Source of the DNA: Mycobacterium saskatchewanense | Lineage (GTDB): Bacteria; Actinomycetota; Actinomycetes; Mycobacteriales; Mycobacteriaceae | Assembly: GCF_010729105.1 (NCBI RefSeq) | Contig: NZ_AP022573.1 | Coordinates: 3,596,001-3,660,000, forward strand | Direction of reading: 5' to 3' | Length of the DNA: 64,000 bases | Part shown: positions 36,540-45,214 of the stretch, in pieces | Layout of the letters: each line of letters opens with the position of its first letter | How positions within the stretch are numbered: position 1 is the stretch's first letter | Notes under the pieces: model-generated | Databases searched by the model: none | Told to the model about the DNA's origin: nothing | The model's input: the letters and a program-made list of their open reading frames with translations, nothing else | Program-made: the position numbers and the translations under genes

Positions 36540-37000
36540 ATGGATGTTGATACGATTCGCCAGCTCGGCGAGCTCCTCGATCGCGCTAGCGATGACGTTC
36601 GGCTGCGAGTCATCGCCTTCCGCAGCGACAACCCGGGATTCTTTATGGCCCATTGGGATCTGCCGGCAGACAAGATGCGCGTGGCGCGACGCAGCCGGGC
36701 CCGACCGGGCTGCATCCCTGTCTCGACAATCTGGTGCGGTTGAGCAAGCTTCCCGTCGCGACGATCTGCGTCCTGCGGGGTCGTGCTCGTGGCGCTGGTG
36801 GCGAGTTCGCCTTGGCAACCGATATCCGATTCGCTTCGGAGAAGGCTATTCTCGGGCATTTCGAGGCCGGGGTGGCGCAGTGCCTGCCCCATCCAGCATG
36901 GTGTTCCAAGATCTCCTATCAGCTGCCAGGGCAAGTGAATCGCAGCACGGACATAACTCCCGACATGCGGCGACAGCGAGTTTTCAAGGCGCAGACCGAG
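36540..37000 (+). pseudogene. enoyl-CoA hydratase/isomerase (crotonase), broken
   Basis: Crotonase-type sequence is split across frames. The first part reads RLRVIAFRSDNPGFFMAHWD; after a shift the second reads RLSKLPVATICVLRGRARGA, then GGEFALATDIRFASEKAILG, the usual oxyanion-hole neighbourhood. The C-terminal half is missing. It is divergent from the truncated HxlR gene, so both members of a regulator-enzyme pair have decayed. Confidence 0.7.
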
Positions 37001-37104
37001 TTCAGTGCCTGGACCGCAGAGAAGTCGACTCCGTCGAGAGCAAGTGCTCACACGCTATGGCACTTACCTAACTGGTCTGAAACTGATCAAACTGCGCCCA
37101 GGTA

Positions 37105-38349
37105 CTAGGCGTCCTCGACGGCAGACACCAGATCGCCGCAAACATCCGGCAGGAACGTGTCCGGCACGTTGTGTCCACTGACCACCATCCTCAGCCTGCC
37201 CGCATAGGTGATCACCCCGGTGACATACTCGTCATCCACTTGGCTTTGGGCCACCGGGCCCCACACAGCCGTGGGCCGCAGAGGGCCGACGCTCTCGAGG
37301 TTCTGCACGCCCAGGTTGGTAACTGTCATTTCGGACGGGCCTGCGTGGCGCACAATCTGTTCAGCATCGACAACCTCGGCGTCGACGGTAAGTGCTTGTT
37401 GGGTAGCAAGAGATGTTGTCAGGATTCCGCGCGCTGACCTGGCAGTGGCAAGGTGGGCCGCCGTCGCGCGTGCCTGGTCCCAGAATGGTTCTCCCCCCAG
37501 GGGAGTCGAACCCGTACAGGCAAACTGCAAGCAGACCGCGCAGTCGCCGCCTATTCCAATCGCGGGTCGCAGACTGATTGGAGTCTGTACCCGGACAAAG
37601 TCTTCCCCGCGTTTGGCAGCCCGGATACGGCTCGTCGCGGTCACGATCGCTGCATGTACCGTGGTGCGTTCAGCCCGGCACCGCTCAACCAACTTCGCGG
37701 TATCGCCGTCCGACAATGCCAGGGCGTGCAGATTTCGGAGCCGGCCGTCGAAGGGGCGGATCGAAACAGGCGCCCCCATCCTGGGGTCGTCTGGCAGCTC
37801 GGAGGGCTCAAAGGGGGCGATCTCTCTCAGAGCCTTAGCGATCTGGAGCTCCTGGGGGTGCGGCGTAGGCAACTGTGACAGGGTTTCGCCGTTGAGCGCG
37901 GCGACCAAGTCACGGAGGACCATCACTGACGAGATTCCGTCGGCAATCGTATGGTCGAAGACCAGGAGCAGCGCACAGCCCGCCAGCCCCTGCAACAACG
38001 ACGCACGCATCAACGGAGCGCGTGAGCGGTCGAACAGCTGGTTGAGTTCCTTTGCCGCGGACGCCTGCCAAGGGGCATTTGAATTGCGGCGGATGGTCAG
38101 GTCAATGGGGGAAATAGTCGCCGCGCGACAAAAAGTCAGACGCGTGTTCGGCCGATCCTCGACGTGGGCTGACAGCAACGGGTGACGTCGTTGAACGGCG
38201 TGCAGTGCCGGCTCCAACCGGTTTGCGGTGAGAACCTCATTGAACTCAGCAATGATCAGGTGATGCGATCGATTGCGCTGGCTGTAGCGATAGAAGAGTC
38301 GTTCTGTCGCGCCGAGGGGCCGTACCAAAGTCGCTGCCTGTTCGTGCAT
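37105..38349 (-). CDS. PapA-like acyltransferase / condensation-domain protein
   Basis: A 414-residue stand-alone condensation-fold protein like mycobacterial PapA and alcohol O-acetyltransferases. The catalytic HxxxDG motif is FDHTIADGISS, followed by VMVLRDLVAAL; the N-terminal LRPLGATERLFYRYSQRN-like segment and late VTNLGVQNL are family features. The start beginning MHEQAATL is chosen because GAAAGG lies seven bases upstream; an ATG 18 codons earlier lacks this. No polyketide synthase is adjacent, so the acyl donor and acceptor are unknown. Confidence 0.78.
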   Translation of the reverse strand: MHEQAATLVRPLGATERLFYRYSQRNRSHHLIIAEFNEVLTANRLEPALHAVQRRHPLLSAHVEDRPNTRLTFCRAATISPIDLTIRRNSNAPWQASAAKELNQLFDRSRAPLMRASLLQGLAGCALLLVFDHTIADGISSVMVLRDLVAALNGETLSQLPTPHPQELQIAKALREIAPFEPSELPDDPRMGAPVSIRPFDGRLRNLHALALSDGDTAKLVERCRAERTTVHAAIVTATSRIRAAKRGEDFVRVQTPISLRPAIGIGGDCAVCLQFACTGSTPLGGEPFWDQARATAAHLATARSARGILTTSLATQQALTVDAEVVDAEQIVRHAGPSEMTVTNLGVQNLESVGPLRPTAVWGPVAQSQVDDEYVTGVITYAGRLRMVVSGHNVPDTFLPDVCGDLVSAVEDA

Positions 38350-38403
38350 TTGGTTGCCTTTCGTCACCAGTCTCCAAACTCTTTGTTGGGCACCGAAATT
38401 CAT

Positions 38404-38947
38404 TCCGAATTCTCGAGGCTAACCGTGGATGGTGACCCTAAATGATCCGTGCAGTAGTACTTGTACACCGCGAAAGTTGTCCCTATCCTAGTCCGCCCGC
38501 GAATCATCGCCCTGTGGCCATAAAAACGCTTGCCAAGCCTCAAAGGCAGTTCGGCTCCGTTGCCGAGCCCATGAATGCCGCTCGTCCTTGAGGCACCGAA
38601 TCTCGTGCACCCCAATGAATCGCCATACGCCAGCAGGCGTGTCACACGTTCAAGGCGGTTTCCGTGTACGCACAACCCTCGACGACCATCATTGGGCATG
38701 GTCAAAAACCGCGATAGATCTGTCCTTCAGCACGTTTCGAGTAATACTGGGGCAAAGTACAGATGCAGCTAACGATCGCTCAAAAGTCGTCAATAAGAGC
38801 TCTCCCACCCGAGACCCGTTATGCGTGGTCGGCAATGCGTAGCCTACGTCCAAATTGACACCGATTCCGCGTTTGGTTCTAAGACGTTCAATCTATGACG
38901 AGGGCAACACCTTTCACGATAGACGCCAATGCCGGGAGTTCCGACAG
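38404..38947. other. intergenic stretch, no recognisable gene
   Basis: About 540 bases of relatively low GC between the acyltransferase and the intact HxlR gene. Short open frames on both strands have no family resemblance and poor codon bias. It probably contains the acyltransferase promoter and decayed sequence. Confidence 0.5.
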
Positions 38948-39397
38948 TCACGTCGCCGGGACCATCTCAACATCTTGCAGCGCGACTTCGCGACCGTCGT
39001 CATCGACAAACGCCACGTGCAGCTGACCGCCTCCGTCGCGATGTCGCCGCAGCACCGACGGTCCCTTGGTGCGAGGCTGGTGCCGATCGCCCCACTGTTG
39101 CAAGGCGCCAAGGATAAGGAGCGTCTCTCGGCCCGCGGCGGTTAAGTGATATTCGTGTCGCGTTCGCGCGTGCCCATCCTTATACGGCAGCCGTTCAATC
39201 ACTCCACTTTCGACGAGGTCGCCAAGACGAGTCGTTAGGAGGTTGGTGGCAATACCCAAGCGCTGCCGTATCTCGTCAAACCGTGTGCATCCGTAGTAGA
39301 GCTCACGCAGAATCAGCGGCGTCCACCGTGCACCGAGCACGTGAACTGCTCGCTCAACTGAACAGACCACCTCGTCACCGAGGACGGCTGCCGCCAT
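38948..39397 (-). CDS. HxlR family transcriptional regulator
   Basis: A 149-residue winged-helix HxlR protein. The typical N-terminal cysteine segment DEVVCSVERAVHVLGARW is followed by TPLILRELYYGCTRFDEIRQ, TNLLTTRLGDLVESGVIERL and a wing with HEYHLTAAGRETL. It has an unusual histidine/glutamine-containing tail after residue 110. ATG is used; a GTG four codons upstream is possible. It is divergent from the doxX gene, with a duplicated upstream region between them. Confidence 0.87.
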   Translation of the reverse strand: MAAAVLGDEVVCSVERAVHVLGARWTPLILRELYYGCTRFDEIRQRLGIATNLLTTRLGDLVESGVIERLPYKDGHARTRHEYHLTAAGRETLLILGALQQWGDRHQPRTKGPSVLRRHRDGGGQLHVAFVDDDGREVALQDVEMVPAT

Positions 39398-39555
39398 GAC
39401 TCCACCCACTCTCGATTGCCGCTCTTACCGCGCTAATCATAACCAACTGGATTGCAACGTTAAAGTCAGAGGTCTAGAGTCTTGGTTGCGACCACTAACC
39501 AGTTCTCCATCGACCCTGTCTCGCCGGGGTACTGGCGAGTCACGCGACCCCGTGA
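39264..39555. repeat. direct repeat, copy 2 (HxlR start and upstream region)
   Basis: Second copy of the repeat at 36235-36535, same orientation. It includes the first third of the intact HxlR gene, the start region, and upstream blocks CTGGATTGCAxxxTTAAAG and CCAGTTCTCCATCGACCCTG. The conservation upstream of the start suggests a shared operator. Confidence 0.7.
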
Positions 39556-39625
39556 ACGTCGCGCGATCTGCAACGGATCGGCACAGAGCTTCTCTGACAG
39601 GACTTAGCGGACCGCGGAATTGGCG

Positions 39626-39654
39626 TTGGACCGGTCGCCCCATGCAAGTACGAT
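39626..39654 (+). promoter_or_regulatory. sigma-70 type promoter for doxX
   Basis: TTGGAC (-35) and TACGAT (-10) are separated by exactly 17 bases. The expected start of transcription lies about 25 bases before the DoxX ATG, which has AGGAGA in front of it. Confidence 0.5.
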
Positions 39655-39685
39655 GCATCGCCCCCACTCAACCAGGAGACAGCTC

Positions 39686-40159
39686 ATGACGTCGCGCACC
39701 GTCGCAATGCTCCTTCACGATTCGTACACGCCAAAGATCCTCAGCCTTTATCGCGGCGTGATCGGCTTCTTGTTCTCCATCCACGGCACAGTTACTCTCT
39801 TCGCTTGGCCGATCGGCACTGGAATGACTGGAAGGGGCCCGGCCGCAGCGGTCGGGATGTGGCCTGACTGGTGGTCCGGAGTGATCGAGATCATCACTGG
39901 CTTCCTCGTTATGATCGGGTTGTTCACTCGCGCAGCCGCTTTCATTGCCTCCGGCACGATGGCTGTCGCATACTTCTGGCAACACCAACCTCACGGTTTG
40001 TGGCCACAAGGCAACAACGGCGAACGGGCGGTGCTGTACTGCTTTGCTTTCTTTCTCATGGTGTTCACCGGCGGTGGCGCGTATGGCCTCGACGCTAAGC
40101 GCCGCTCGCTGCGACGTAGCACTTATCCAAGCGGGGACGACCGTACACAGAATCCGTGA
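39686..40159 (+). CDS. DoxX family membrane protein
   Basis: A 157-residue integral membrane protein with about four hydrophobic segments. DoxX features: YRGVIGFLFSIHGTVTLFAW, GPAAAVGMWPDWWSGVIEII, GFLVMIGLFTRAAAFIASG, and the late WPQGNNGERAVLYCFAFF. DoxX proteins in mycobacteria have been linked to redox balance, but this paralogue has no known role. The start at ATG with AGGAGA upstream is preferred over an earlier frame opening. Divergent from the HxlR regulator, which may control it. Confidence 0.85.
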   Translation: MTSRTVAMLLHDSYTPKILSLYRGVIGFLFSIHGTVTLFAWPIGTGMTGRGPAAAVGMWPDWWSGVIEIITGFLVMIGLFTRAAAFIASGTMAVAYFWQHQPHGLWPQGNNGERAVLYCFAFFLMVFTGGGAYGLDAKRRSLRRSTYPSGDDRTQNP

Positions 40160-40296
40160 CTGACAGGGCGGGCCGGCAACGCCTGATTTGGCGGGGACTA
40201 TCGATCCGAACGCACTCGACGGTGGAATGCGCCATCGAGGATGCAAATTGGGCCGAGTGCGCGAGGGCACATACGGCGGGACAGAAGAGGTGTTTT

Positions 40297-40635
40297 GTGA
40301 CTGGCGCATCGCCGATCGTGGCGTTGGCCGCGGAGTTGCGCCATTGGCTATCCGAGGAACGGGTGGTCGCGCTGGCGGCTGCGGCAGCGCGTCGACGAGT
40401 TTCGAACGGCGCTGTGACCGCCGAACCGACAATACTTGTTCGCCCTGCCTCCCCATACGAGGTCTCGTTAACCGTATGCGCCGCAGTGGAGCACGGCGTA
40501 GAACTTTCAATCCTCGGTGACGGACACGATGCGGCAGGACGGTCCGTACGCGATGAGGGGGTAGTCGTCGACTTGAGCGATCTGAAGCAGCTGGACGTGC
40601 ACCGCGACAGTTTCACGGTCCATGTTAGGTGCTGA
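40297..40635 (+). pseudogene. FAD-linked (GlcD/BBE-type) oxidase, N-terminal fragment
   Basis: A GTG after GAGGTG starts a frame whose residues about 50-105 match the FAD-binding PCMH fold (RPASPYEVSLTVCAAVEHGV, then GDGHDAAGRSVRDEGVVVDL). It stops after 112 codons where the family continues for another 300 or more. The H of GDGH is the usual flavin-linking or contacting position. The gene was cut off, and recombinase remnants follow. Confidence 0.65.
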
Positions 40636-40767
40636 TCCAGCAGTCGCATTGGCTGGGACGGCGTGTACGACGTTGACGACACATTCCATGAACCATTCGT
40701 CGTGTCCGGCTACATGGCTGCTCTCACCACACAGCTGGAATTGACGTGCAGACACCGAGTAGTCCCC

Positions 40768-41128
40768 GACCAAGCGGGCATTCACCAAACGAGAGCTGCA
40801 GGATTTCTTCGACCGTGCTGATGACGACCAGGTGTCGCTGATCGCGGCGTCGGCGCGGAAGGGCTGGCTGCCGACCACGGGGACGCGGCGATGTTTAAGC
40901 TCGCCCGCTCCTACGGGCTGCGGTTCAACGAGCTGCGCCATCTGCGGGTGCCAAGTTCGTTCGGGATTGGATGGGTGACGACCATGCCAGCAGGACGTCG
41001 CTGTATACCTGTGTGTCCAGCGACTACCGGGTCAGCACGTTACGCCGGGTGTTGGACACCGCCGTCAAGGACGGGGTTCGGGTGTCAACCGCTCGTCGGC
41101 AGCGGGCATCTCGTGGTGCCACGACGTA
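40768..41128 (+). pseudogene. tyrosine recombinase/integrase remnant
   Basis: Phage/XerC-type integrase pieces lie in different frames: SPTKRAFTKRELQDFFDRAD, then after a shift FKLARSYGLRFNELRHLRV (first catalytic Arg region), and finally HASRTSLYTCVSSDYRVSTL with the nucleophilic Tyr in SLYT followed by RRVLDTA. The N-terminal domain is absent and at least two frame changes exist. It marks past integration and probably the edge of the decayed island. Confidence 0.7.
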
Positions 41129-41194
41129 ACCAGCACTCGTGTTGTGGATCCGTCGTTGTGAAGTCCGGAGCAGAGTAATCTTCAGGAGCCGCCT

Positions 41195-42223
41195 TCAGGA
41201 GTCGTCGGCTAGTGGCAAACGGACTTCAAAGCGCGCACCGGTGTCCAGGTTGGATGCCGACAGCGTGCCGCGGTATGCCTGCACTAGTCCCGCCGCGATA
41301 GCGAGCCCCAAGCCGGACCCACTGGGCAGAGATGAATCAGCCCGCGGGACACGGCCGTTGGAGCCGCGGTAGGCGACGTCGAACACCCTGGGCAGATCGG
41401 CTTCGGTGATGCCGACGCCGGTATCATCGACTCGCGCCCACGCCCCCTGCTCGTCGTGGCCGAGTGCCAGCTGGACTCGTCCGCCGTGCGGGGTGTGGGC
41501 GATCGCGTTGGCCACCAGATTCGACAACACCCGCACGAGGGCTCGGTGGCTGCCGATCACTTGCACGGGTTCATCGGGCAGTTTGACGTGCAGTGCTACC
41601 CCGGCTCGTTCGGCGACGATCCGATGAGCGGCCACCACATCGTCGACCACTTCGTCCAGCGCCACGGTGTCGTGTGCTGGTTGCACCGCGCCGGCGTTGA
41701 TCTTCGACATCTCGAACAGGTCGTCCACCATCTCCGCTAGCCGGATTGACTCCTGTTCAATATGTTTGGCCTGTTCGAGGGCTTCGTCGTCGTTCACCAC
41801 GCCGTCGGCGATCGCCTCGGCCCCCGCGCGGATGCCGGCCAGCGGGGTGCGCAGATCGTGGCTGACGAACGCCACCAGACGACGCCGGGACTGCTCGGCT
41901 GTCCGTTCGGAGTCCCGGATCTCCCGTTCCCACACCGTTCTACGGGCTTGGTAACGCGCCAGCAGCACCGCGGCGGGTATGGTCACGACCGACACGACGA
42001 CCAGCACCACCGCGGTGCGCTCGAACGTTTCGGTGATCATGAAGCCGCTGGCGCCGAGAACCCCGGTGAACGTGGCCAGGGTAGGAATCAACACCAGTGC
42101 CACCATGCTCACTGCTAGCGACCACGACCGAGCGAGGCGGATAGTCAGCGCGCCAAACAACACCACAGGGATTGAGCAGGCCAGCGCCCAACCGGCGATC
42201 TCCCACAGGTCAGTCGTCGGCAT
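41195..42223 (-). CDS. sensor histidine kinase
   Basis: A 342-residue membrane kinase with three N-terminal hydrophobic helices (within residues 8-100) and little extracytoplasmic sequence, so it may sense membrane state. The HisKA box is FVSHDLRTPLAGIRAG; the ATPase domain has NLVANAIAHTPHGG, DDTGVGI and GSGLGLAI. The ATG beginning MPTTDLWE lies inside the end of the response regulator gene (14-base overlap), showing co-translation. It sits beside the DoxX/DM13/Msr genes. Confidence 0.93.
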   Translation of the reverse strand: MPTTDLWEIAGWALACSIPVVLFGALTIRLARSWSLAVSMVALVLIPTLATFTGVLGASGFMITETFERTAVVLVVVSVVTIPAAVLLARYQARRTVWEREIRDSERTAEQSRRRLVAFVSHDLRTPLAGIRAGAEAIADGVVNDDEALEQAKHIEQESIRLAEMVDDLFEMSKINAGAVQPAHDTVALDEVVDDVVAAHRIVAERAGVALHVKLPDEPVQVIGSHRALVRVLSNLVANAIAHTPHGGRVQLALGHDEQGAWARVDDTGVGITEADLPRVFDVAYRGSNGRVPRADSSLPSGSGLGLAIAAGLVQAYRGTLSASNLDTGARFEVRLPLADDS

Positions 42224-42917
42224 GTGACGTCTGCCCTTCCTGCCAGAGGTAGCCCCGGCCCCAGACGGTCTGCACCCGGTGGGCGTCGCCCAGTTTGGAG
42301 CGCAGCCGTTTGATGTGCACGGTGACGGTCGACAGATCACCGAAATCCCACCTCCACACCAGTTTCAACAGTTCTTGGCGGGAGTACACGGTGTCGGTGT
42401 GGGTCAGCAGGAAGGTCAGCAGGTCGAACTCCCGGCTGGTCAGGCTGACGGGTCGCTCATCGACGGTCACCGCGCGGGCCGCCGTCAAGACGCGCAGCGA
42501 TCCGGCGCTCAGTTCCGGCGGCAGCTCATCGGCCGTCGACGGGGCGCGGCGCAATACCGATCGGACCCGAAGTACCAGTTCCCGCGGACTGAACGGCTTC
42601 GTCACATAGTCGTCGGCTCCGGCCTCCAATCCGGCGATGCGGTCGTCCTCTTCGCCCAGCGCTGTCAGCAGGATCACCGGCACCGCGTAGCTGTTCCCGC
42701 GACGCATACTGCGGCACAACGTCATTCCATCCGGGCCCGGCATCATCACGTCGAGGACGGCGAGGTCGAGGTGTTCGGTTCCCAGCAGCTGAAGTGCCTC
42801 GTTGCCGTCGTGCGCGATCGACACGTCGTGCCCGTCGCGTTCCAGGTACCTTCGCAGCACATCCCGGACGATGGGGTCGTCGTCGGCAATCAAGATCCGG
42901 CTCACACCACCTGACAC
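42210..42917 (-). CDS. OmpR/PhoB-type response regulator
   Basis: A 235-residue regulator. The receiver has DDD at 12-14 (LIADDDPIVRD), the phospho-acceptor Asp in LAVLDVMMPGPDG, a Thr in LLTALGEE and the Lys in YVTKPFSPREL. The C-terminal winged helix contains SLTSREFDLLTFL and the recognition region DLSTVTVHIKRLRSKL. GTG starts exist at 42917 and four codons later. It is paired with the histidine kinase; the neighbouring exported repair genes are plausible targets. Confidence 0.93.
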   Translation of the reverse strand: MSGGVSRILIADDDPIVRDVLRRYLERDGHDVSIAHDGNEALQLLGTEHLDLAVLDVMMPGPDGMTLCRSMRRGNSYAVPVILLTALGEEDDRIAGLEAGADDYVTKPFSPRELVLRVRSVLRRAPSTADELPPELSAGSLRVLTAARAVTVDERPVSLTSREFDLLTFLLTHTDTVYSRQELLKLVWRWDFGDLSTVTVHIKRLRSKLGDAHRVQTVWGRGYLWQEGQTSHADD

Positions 42918-43208
42918 TAGACCCGAGGCGCGATTACCAGCTGCGATGGCATGAACTTGTCACGATTGACCTGGTGGTCGCCCGGCTCGGTGTCAGGGTG
43001 AGGTGTCCCCCCCTGTTGCGGTGGTTGGATTTTGATCACCTGGTGCTCGGGTCGTGCCGTCGGTGCCGCCGTCAGGATGGCGTCCACGCGGTTGCCTGCA
43101 TCAGGTGTGAGGTACCGGCCCTGCCTGACTTGGTAGCGCCCGACCGCAGCGCACTTTCCGGGTTCGCCCCTGTGGGGAGCGCGTGGCGCGATGCTAGGGG
43201 CCGGCTCG

Positions 43209-43718
43209 CTATAGCCAGCGTCGAAGTGGTCCCGAGATCAGTTGTGCAGCAATCTGTTTTCGGTTCAGAGGTGACACAACGAGCGATGTCGCCGAGAGAC
43301 GCGCGGCCCAGCCCGACCAAGTGATCACGACCGCCGACAGAATACCCATGATGGGATATTGGGCGATGAGCTGGTCAGAGCTCCAGTAGGTCATGAGCGT
43401 CAGTAGCGATGCCAGGGCCGCAGGGAGGGTGAGTGCCCCGATGAGCAGTGCGACGCCCAGTGCAGTTTCCAGTAGCGGAATCAGGATTCCGAACAGGCCG
43501 GGCCAGCTGCCGAGTAGGTGTTTGGCGAACGCGCCGAAGTACTCGGGTACCCGGCTGTTGGACTTCGCGCTGTCCGCGACTAGTAAAATGTCCGCGCGCC
43601 CGAAATGTGCGGTGTACTTGAAAATGCCTTCATGCAGCCACAGGATGCCCAGAGCCATCCTCGCTGCGCCGAAAGTGATCGACGCGGCGAGGGCGGTGGG
43701 CTTGACGTGAGGTTTCAT
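43209..43718 (-). CDS. DoxX-like membrane protein paired with DM13 lipoprotein
   Basis: A 169-residue membrane protein with about four helices, beginning with ARMALGILWLHEGIFKY, then GLFGILIPLLETALGVALLI, LPAALASLLTLMTYWSSD and MGILSAVVITWSGWAARLS. The pattern fits DoxX/TQO-small-subunit-like proteins. Its ATG overlaps the stop of the DM13 lipoprotein gene by four bases, so the two proteins are made together. The 290 bases downstream, before the response regulator gene, hold no recognised gene. Confidence 0.82.
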   Translation of the reverse strand: MKPHVKPTALAASITFGAARMALGILWLHEGIFKYTAHFGRADILLVADSAKSNSRVPEYFGAFAKHLLGSWPGLFGILIPLLETALGVALLIGALTLPAALASLLTLMTYWSSDQLIAQYPIMGILSAVVITWSGWAARLSATSLVVSPLNRKQIAAQLISGPLRRWL

Positions 43719-44170
43719 GTCAGGGTGGCGGCGCCGAAGACGGCCTTTGCCTTGTCGCAGTGGATCACGACGGTGGTGTACTTTGACGGATCTACCCCGT
43801 CGGTCGAAAACGTCTGAGACGCTTTGTCAAACGCGACACCGCCAAGCGACTTGCCCGCAGCCACGGCGTTCTCGTCTGTGCCGTTGGTGAGGTAGATGTG
43901 CAGGTCCGGCCCTGCGTCGGAAGAGAAGCCCGACAGGACGATTTGGGTAGGTGTGACACTTGCGGTTCCCGCGACGTGCTTGTCATTGAGACCCCCGAAG
44001 GTCCCCGTTCGCGCACTCGCGGCACCTGAAGTCGCCAATTGTGACATCGCCGGGGCCGTCGTTGACTGCGACATTGCGGGCCCGGGATGTGCCTCGTTCG
44101 AAGCGCCGCAGGCCGCGAGGGCCAAGGAAATCGTGAGCAGGGTTGCGCCCTTTAGCGTCGTGGATCGCAT
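43715..44170 (-). CDS. DM13-domain lipoprotein
   Basis: A 151-residue lipoprotein. The signal peptide ends in lipobox LAAC near residue 21. After a Ser/Thr/Ala linker a DM13 domain fills the rest: GTFGGLNDKHVAGTASVT, LSGFSSDAGPDLHIYLTNG, and KYTTVVIHCDKAKAVFGAAT with one conserved Cys. DM13 domains have been proposed to act in electron transfer, which is a prediction. The start is chosen by AAAGGT seven bases upstream. Coupled to the DoxX-like gene. Confidence 0.83.
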   Translation of the reverse strand: MRSTTLKGATLLTISLALAACGASNEAHPGPAMSQSTTAPAMSQLATSGAASARTGTFGGLNDKHVAGTASVTPTQIVLSGFSSDAGPDLHIYLTNGTDENAVAAGKSLGGVAFDKASQTFSTDGVDPSKYTTVVIHCDKAKAVFGAATLT

Positions 44171-44566
44171 ATGGCTTACCTTTCGCATCGCGCCGGATCG
44201 CGCGTTCTGTGGTTGACAGTGCATACGCTACAAAGCAATTGGCGAAATTGGCGACGCTCGACGGCTTCGTCACTACTACGTCATAATTTCGCCGGGTGAT
44301 TCCCGGCGGATCCTTCAAATTCGGCGCTCGGCAATTTCCGCAAGCTGCTTCCCGCTGATCCATCAGAGCCAGCGGCTCCAGCCGATCGGGCCGCATGGGA
44401 TGCGTTGGGGCACTTTGCGAAGGTCCTGTGTGCGTTCTGCAGCACAGCTGCGCAGAACGTCTTGGTCGAGCACCTCCGCGTGTGGCATCTGACGAGACGC
44501 GCTCGCTAGAAGTGCTGTTAGCTATCCGGCGCTGCCACTCAGTTGTCGACGATCATGCGTGTGCGA
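44171..44566. other. intergenic region between msrB-like and DM13 genes
   Basis: About 395 bases with no convincing gene. It should hold the DM13/DoxX promoter and the 3' end of the msrB transcript. Several short palindromes (for example GCGCCGGATCGCGCG) occur but none is clearly an operator. Confidence 0.4.
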
Positions 44567-45064
44567 TCACAGCAAGGCGAAGGTCATGGCGACGCCGTTC
44601 ATGCAGTACCGCAGGCCGGTCGGCTGCGGACCATCGTCGAACACGTGACCGAGATGGCTTCCACACCGGCTGCAGAGAACTTCGGTACGTGTCATGACCA
44701 GGCTGTTGTCGGGACGCTCTAACACGGCGTTGTCCAGGGCCTTCCAGAAGCTCGGCCAGCCGGTGCCGCTGTCGAACTTGGTATCCGACGAGTAGAGATC
44801 CAGCGCGCAGCCAGCACAACTGAACACGCCATGACGGTGTTCGTCGTTGAGTGGACTACTGTACGGAGCTTCGGTGCCTGCCTCGCGTAGCACGCTGTAT
44901 TGGGCCGCGGGCAGAAGCTTTCGCCACTCGGCGTCGGTGTGGGTGACAGCAAACCTCGTGTCGGGCGGCGAGGACATCGCGTGTGTGGCGCAGGCACCGG
45001 CCGTGACCATCGACAGTACCGCCACACTGGCGGCGGTGAGAAACCGCCGTCTCGTCGCATCCAT
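44567..45064 (-). CDS. msrB: exported peptide methionine-R-sulfoxide reductase
   Basis: A 165-residue MsrB with an export signal: RRRFLTAASVAVLSM resembles a twin-arginine signal, and GAC follows at a possible weak lipobox. The catalytic domain has the zinc Cys pairs CAGC and CSRC, GTGWPSF, HLGHVFDDGP and the catalytic RYCMN. It reduces methionine-R-sulfoxide, here outside the cytoplasmic membrane. ATG beginning MDATRRR is chosen. Divergent from the exported msrA. Confidence 0.92.
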   Translation of the reverse strand: MDATRRRFLTAASVAVLSMVTAGACATHAMSSPPDTRFAVTHTDAEWRKLLPAAQYSVLREAGTEAPYSSPLNDEHRHGVFSCAGCALDLYSSDTKFDSGTGWPSFWKALDNAVLERPDNSLVMTRTEVLCSRCGSHLGHVFDDGPQPTGLRYCMNGVAMTFALL

Positions 45065-45157
45065 CTCACCAACACCTTTGACTGACAGGGAGATCCAGTC
45101 CAATCACCGTAACGCAGCGCGCGCGGCGGGGTCATCGTCAACCGCCACTTCGTCATG

Positions 45158-45214
45158 GTTCCGTAAGAAGCTCCAGATGTGGAGGTGGGATTCGGCGCCA
45201 TTGTTTCGTAAGAA
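45158..45214. promoter_or_regulatory. direct repeats between divergent msrB and msrA
   Basis: GTTCCGTAAGAA (45158-45169) and GTTTCGTAAGAA (45203-45214) match at 11 of 12 bases and are 45 bases apart, about four helical turns. On the minus strand the first site also contains GGAAC followed 15 bases later by GTT, resembling an ECF-sigma (SigE/SigH type) promoter reading into msrB. Either reading fits stress-induced control. Confidence 0.4.

Noticed and set aside
40507..40941. A 144-codon minus-strand frame spanning the oxidase/integrase junction
   Set aside because: It is antisense to both remnants, and the plus-strand pieces show clear integrase and FAD-oxidase similarity.
41979..42914. Plus-strand frames opposite the two-component genes
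   Set aside because: They mirror the histidine kinase and response regulator and have no motifs.
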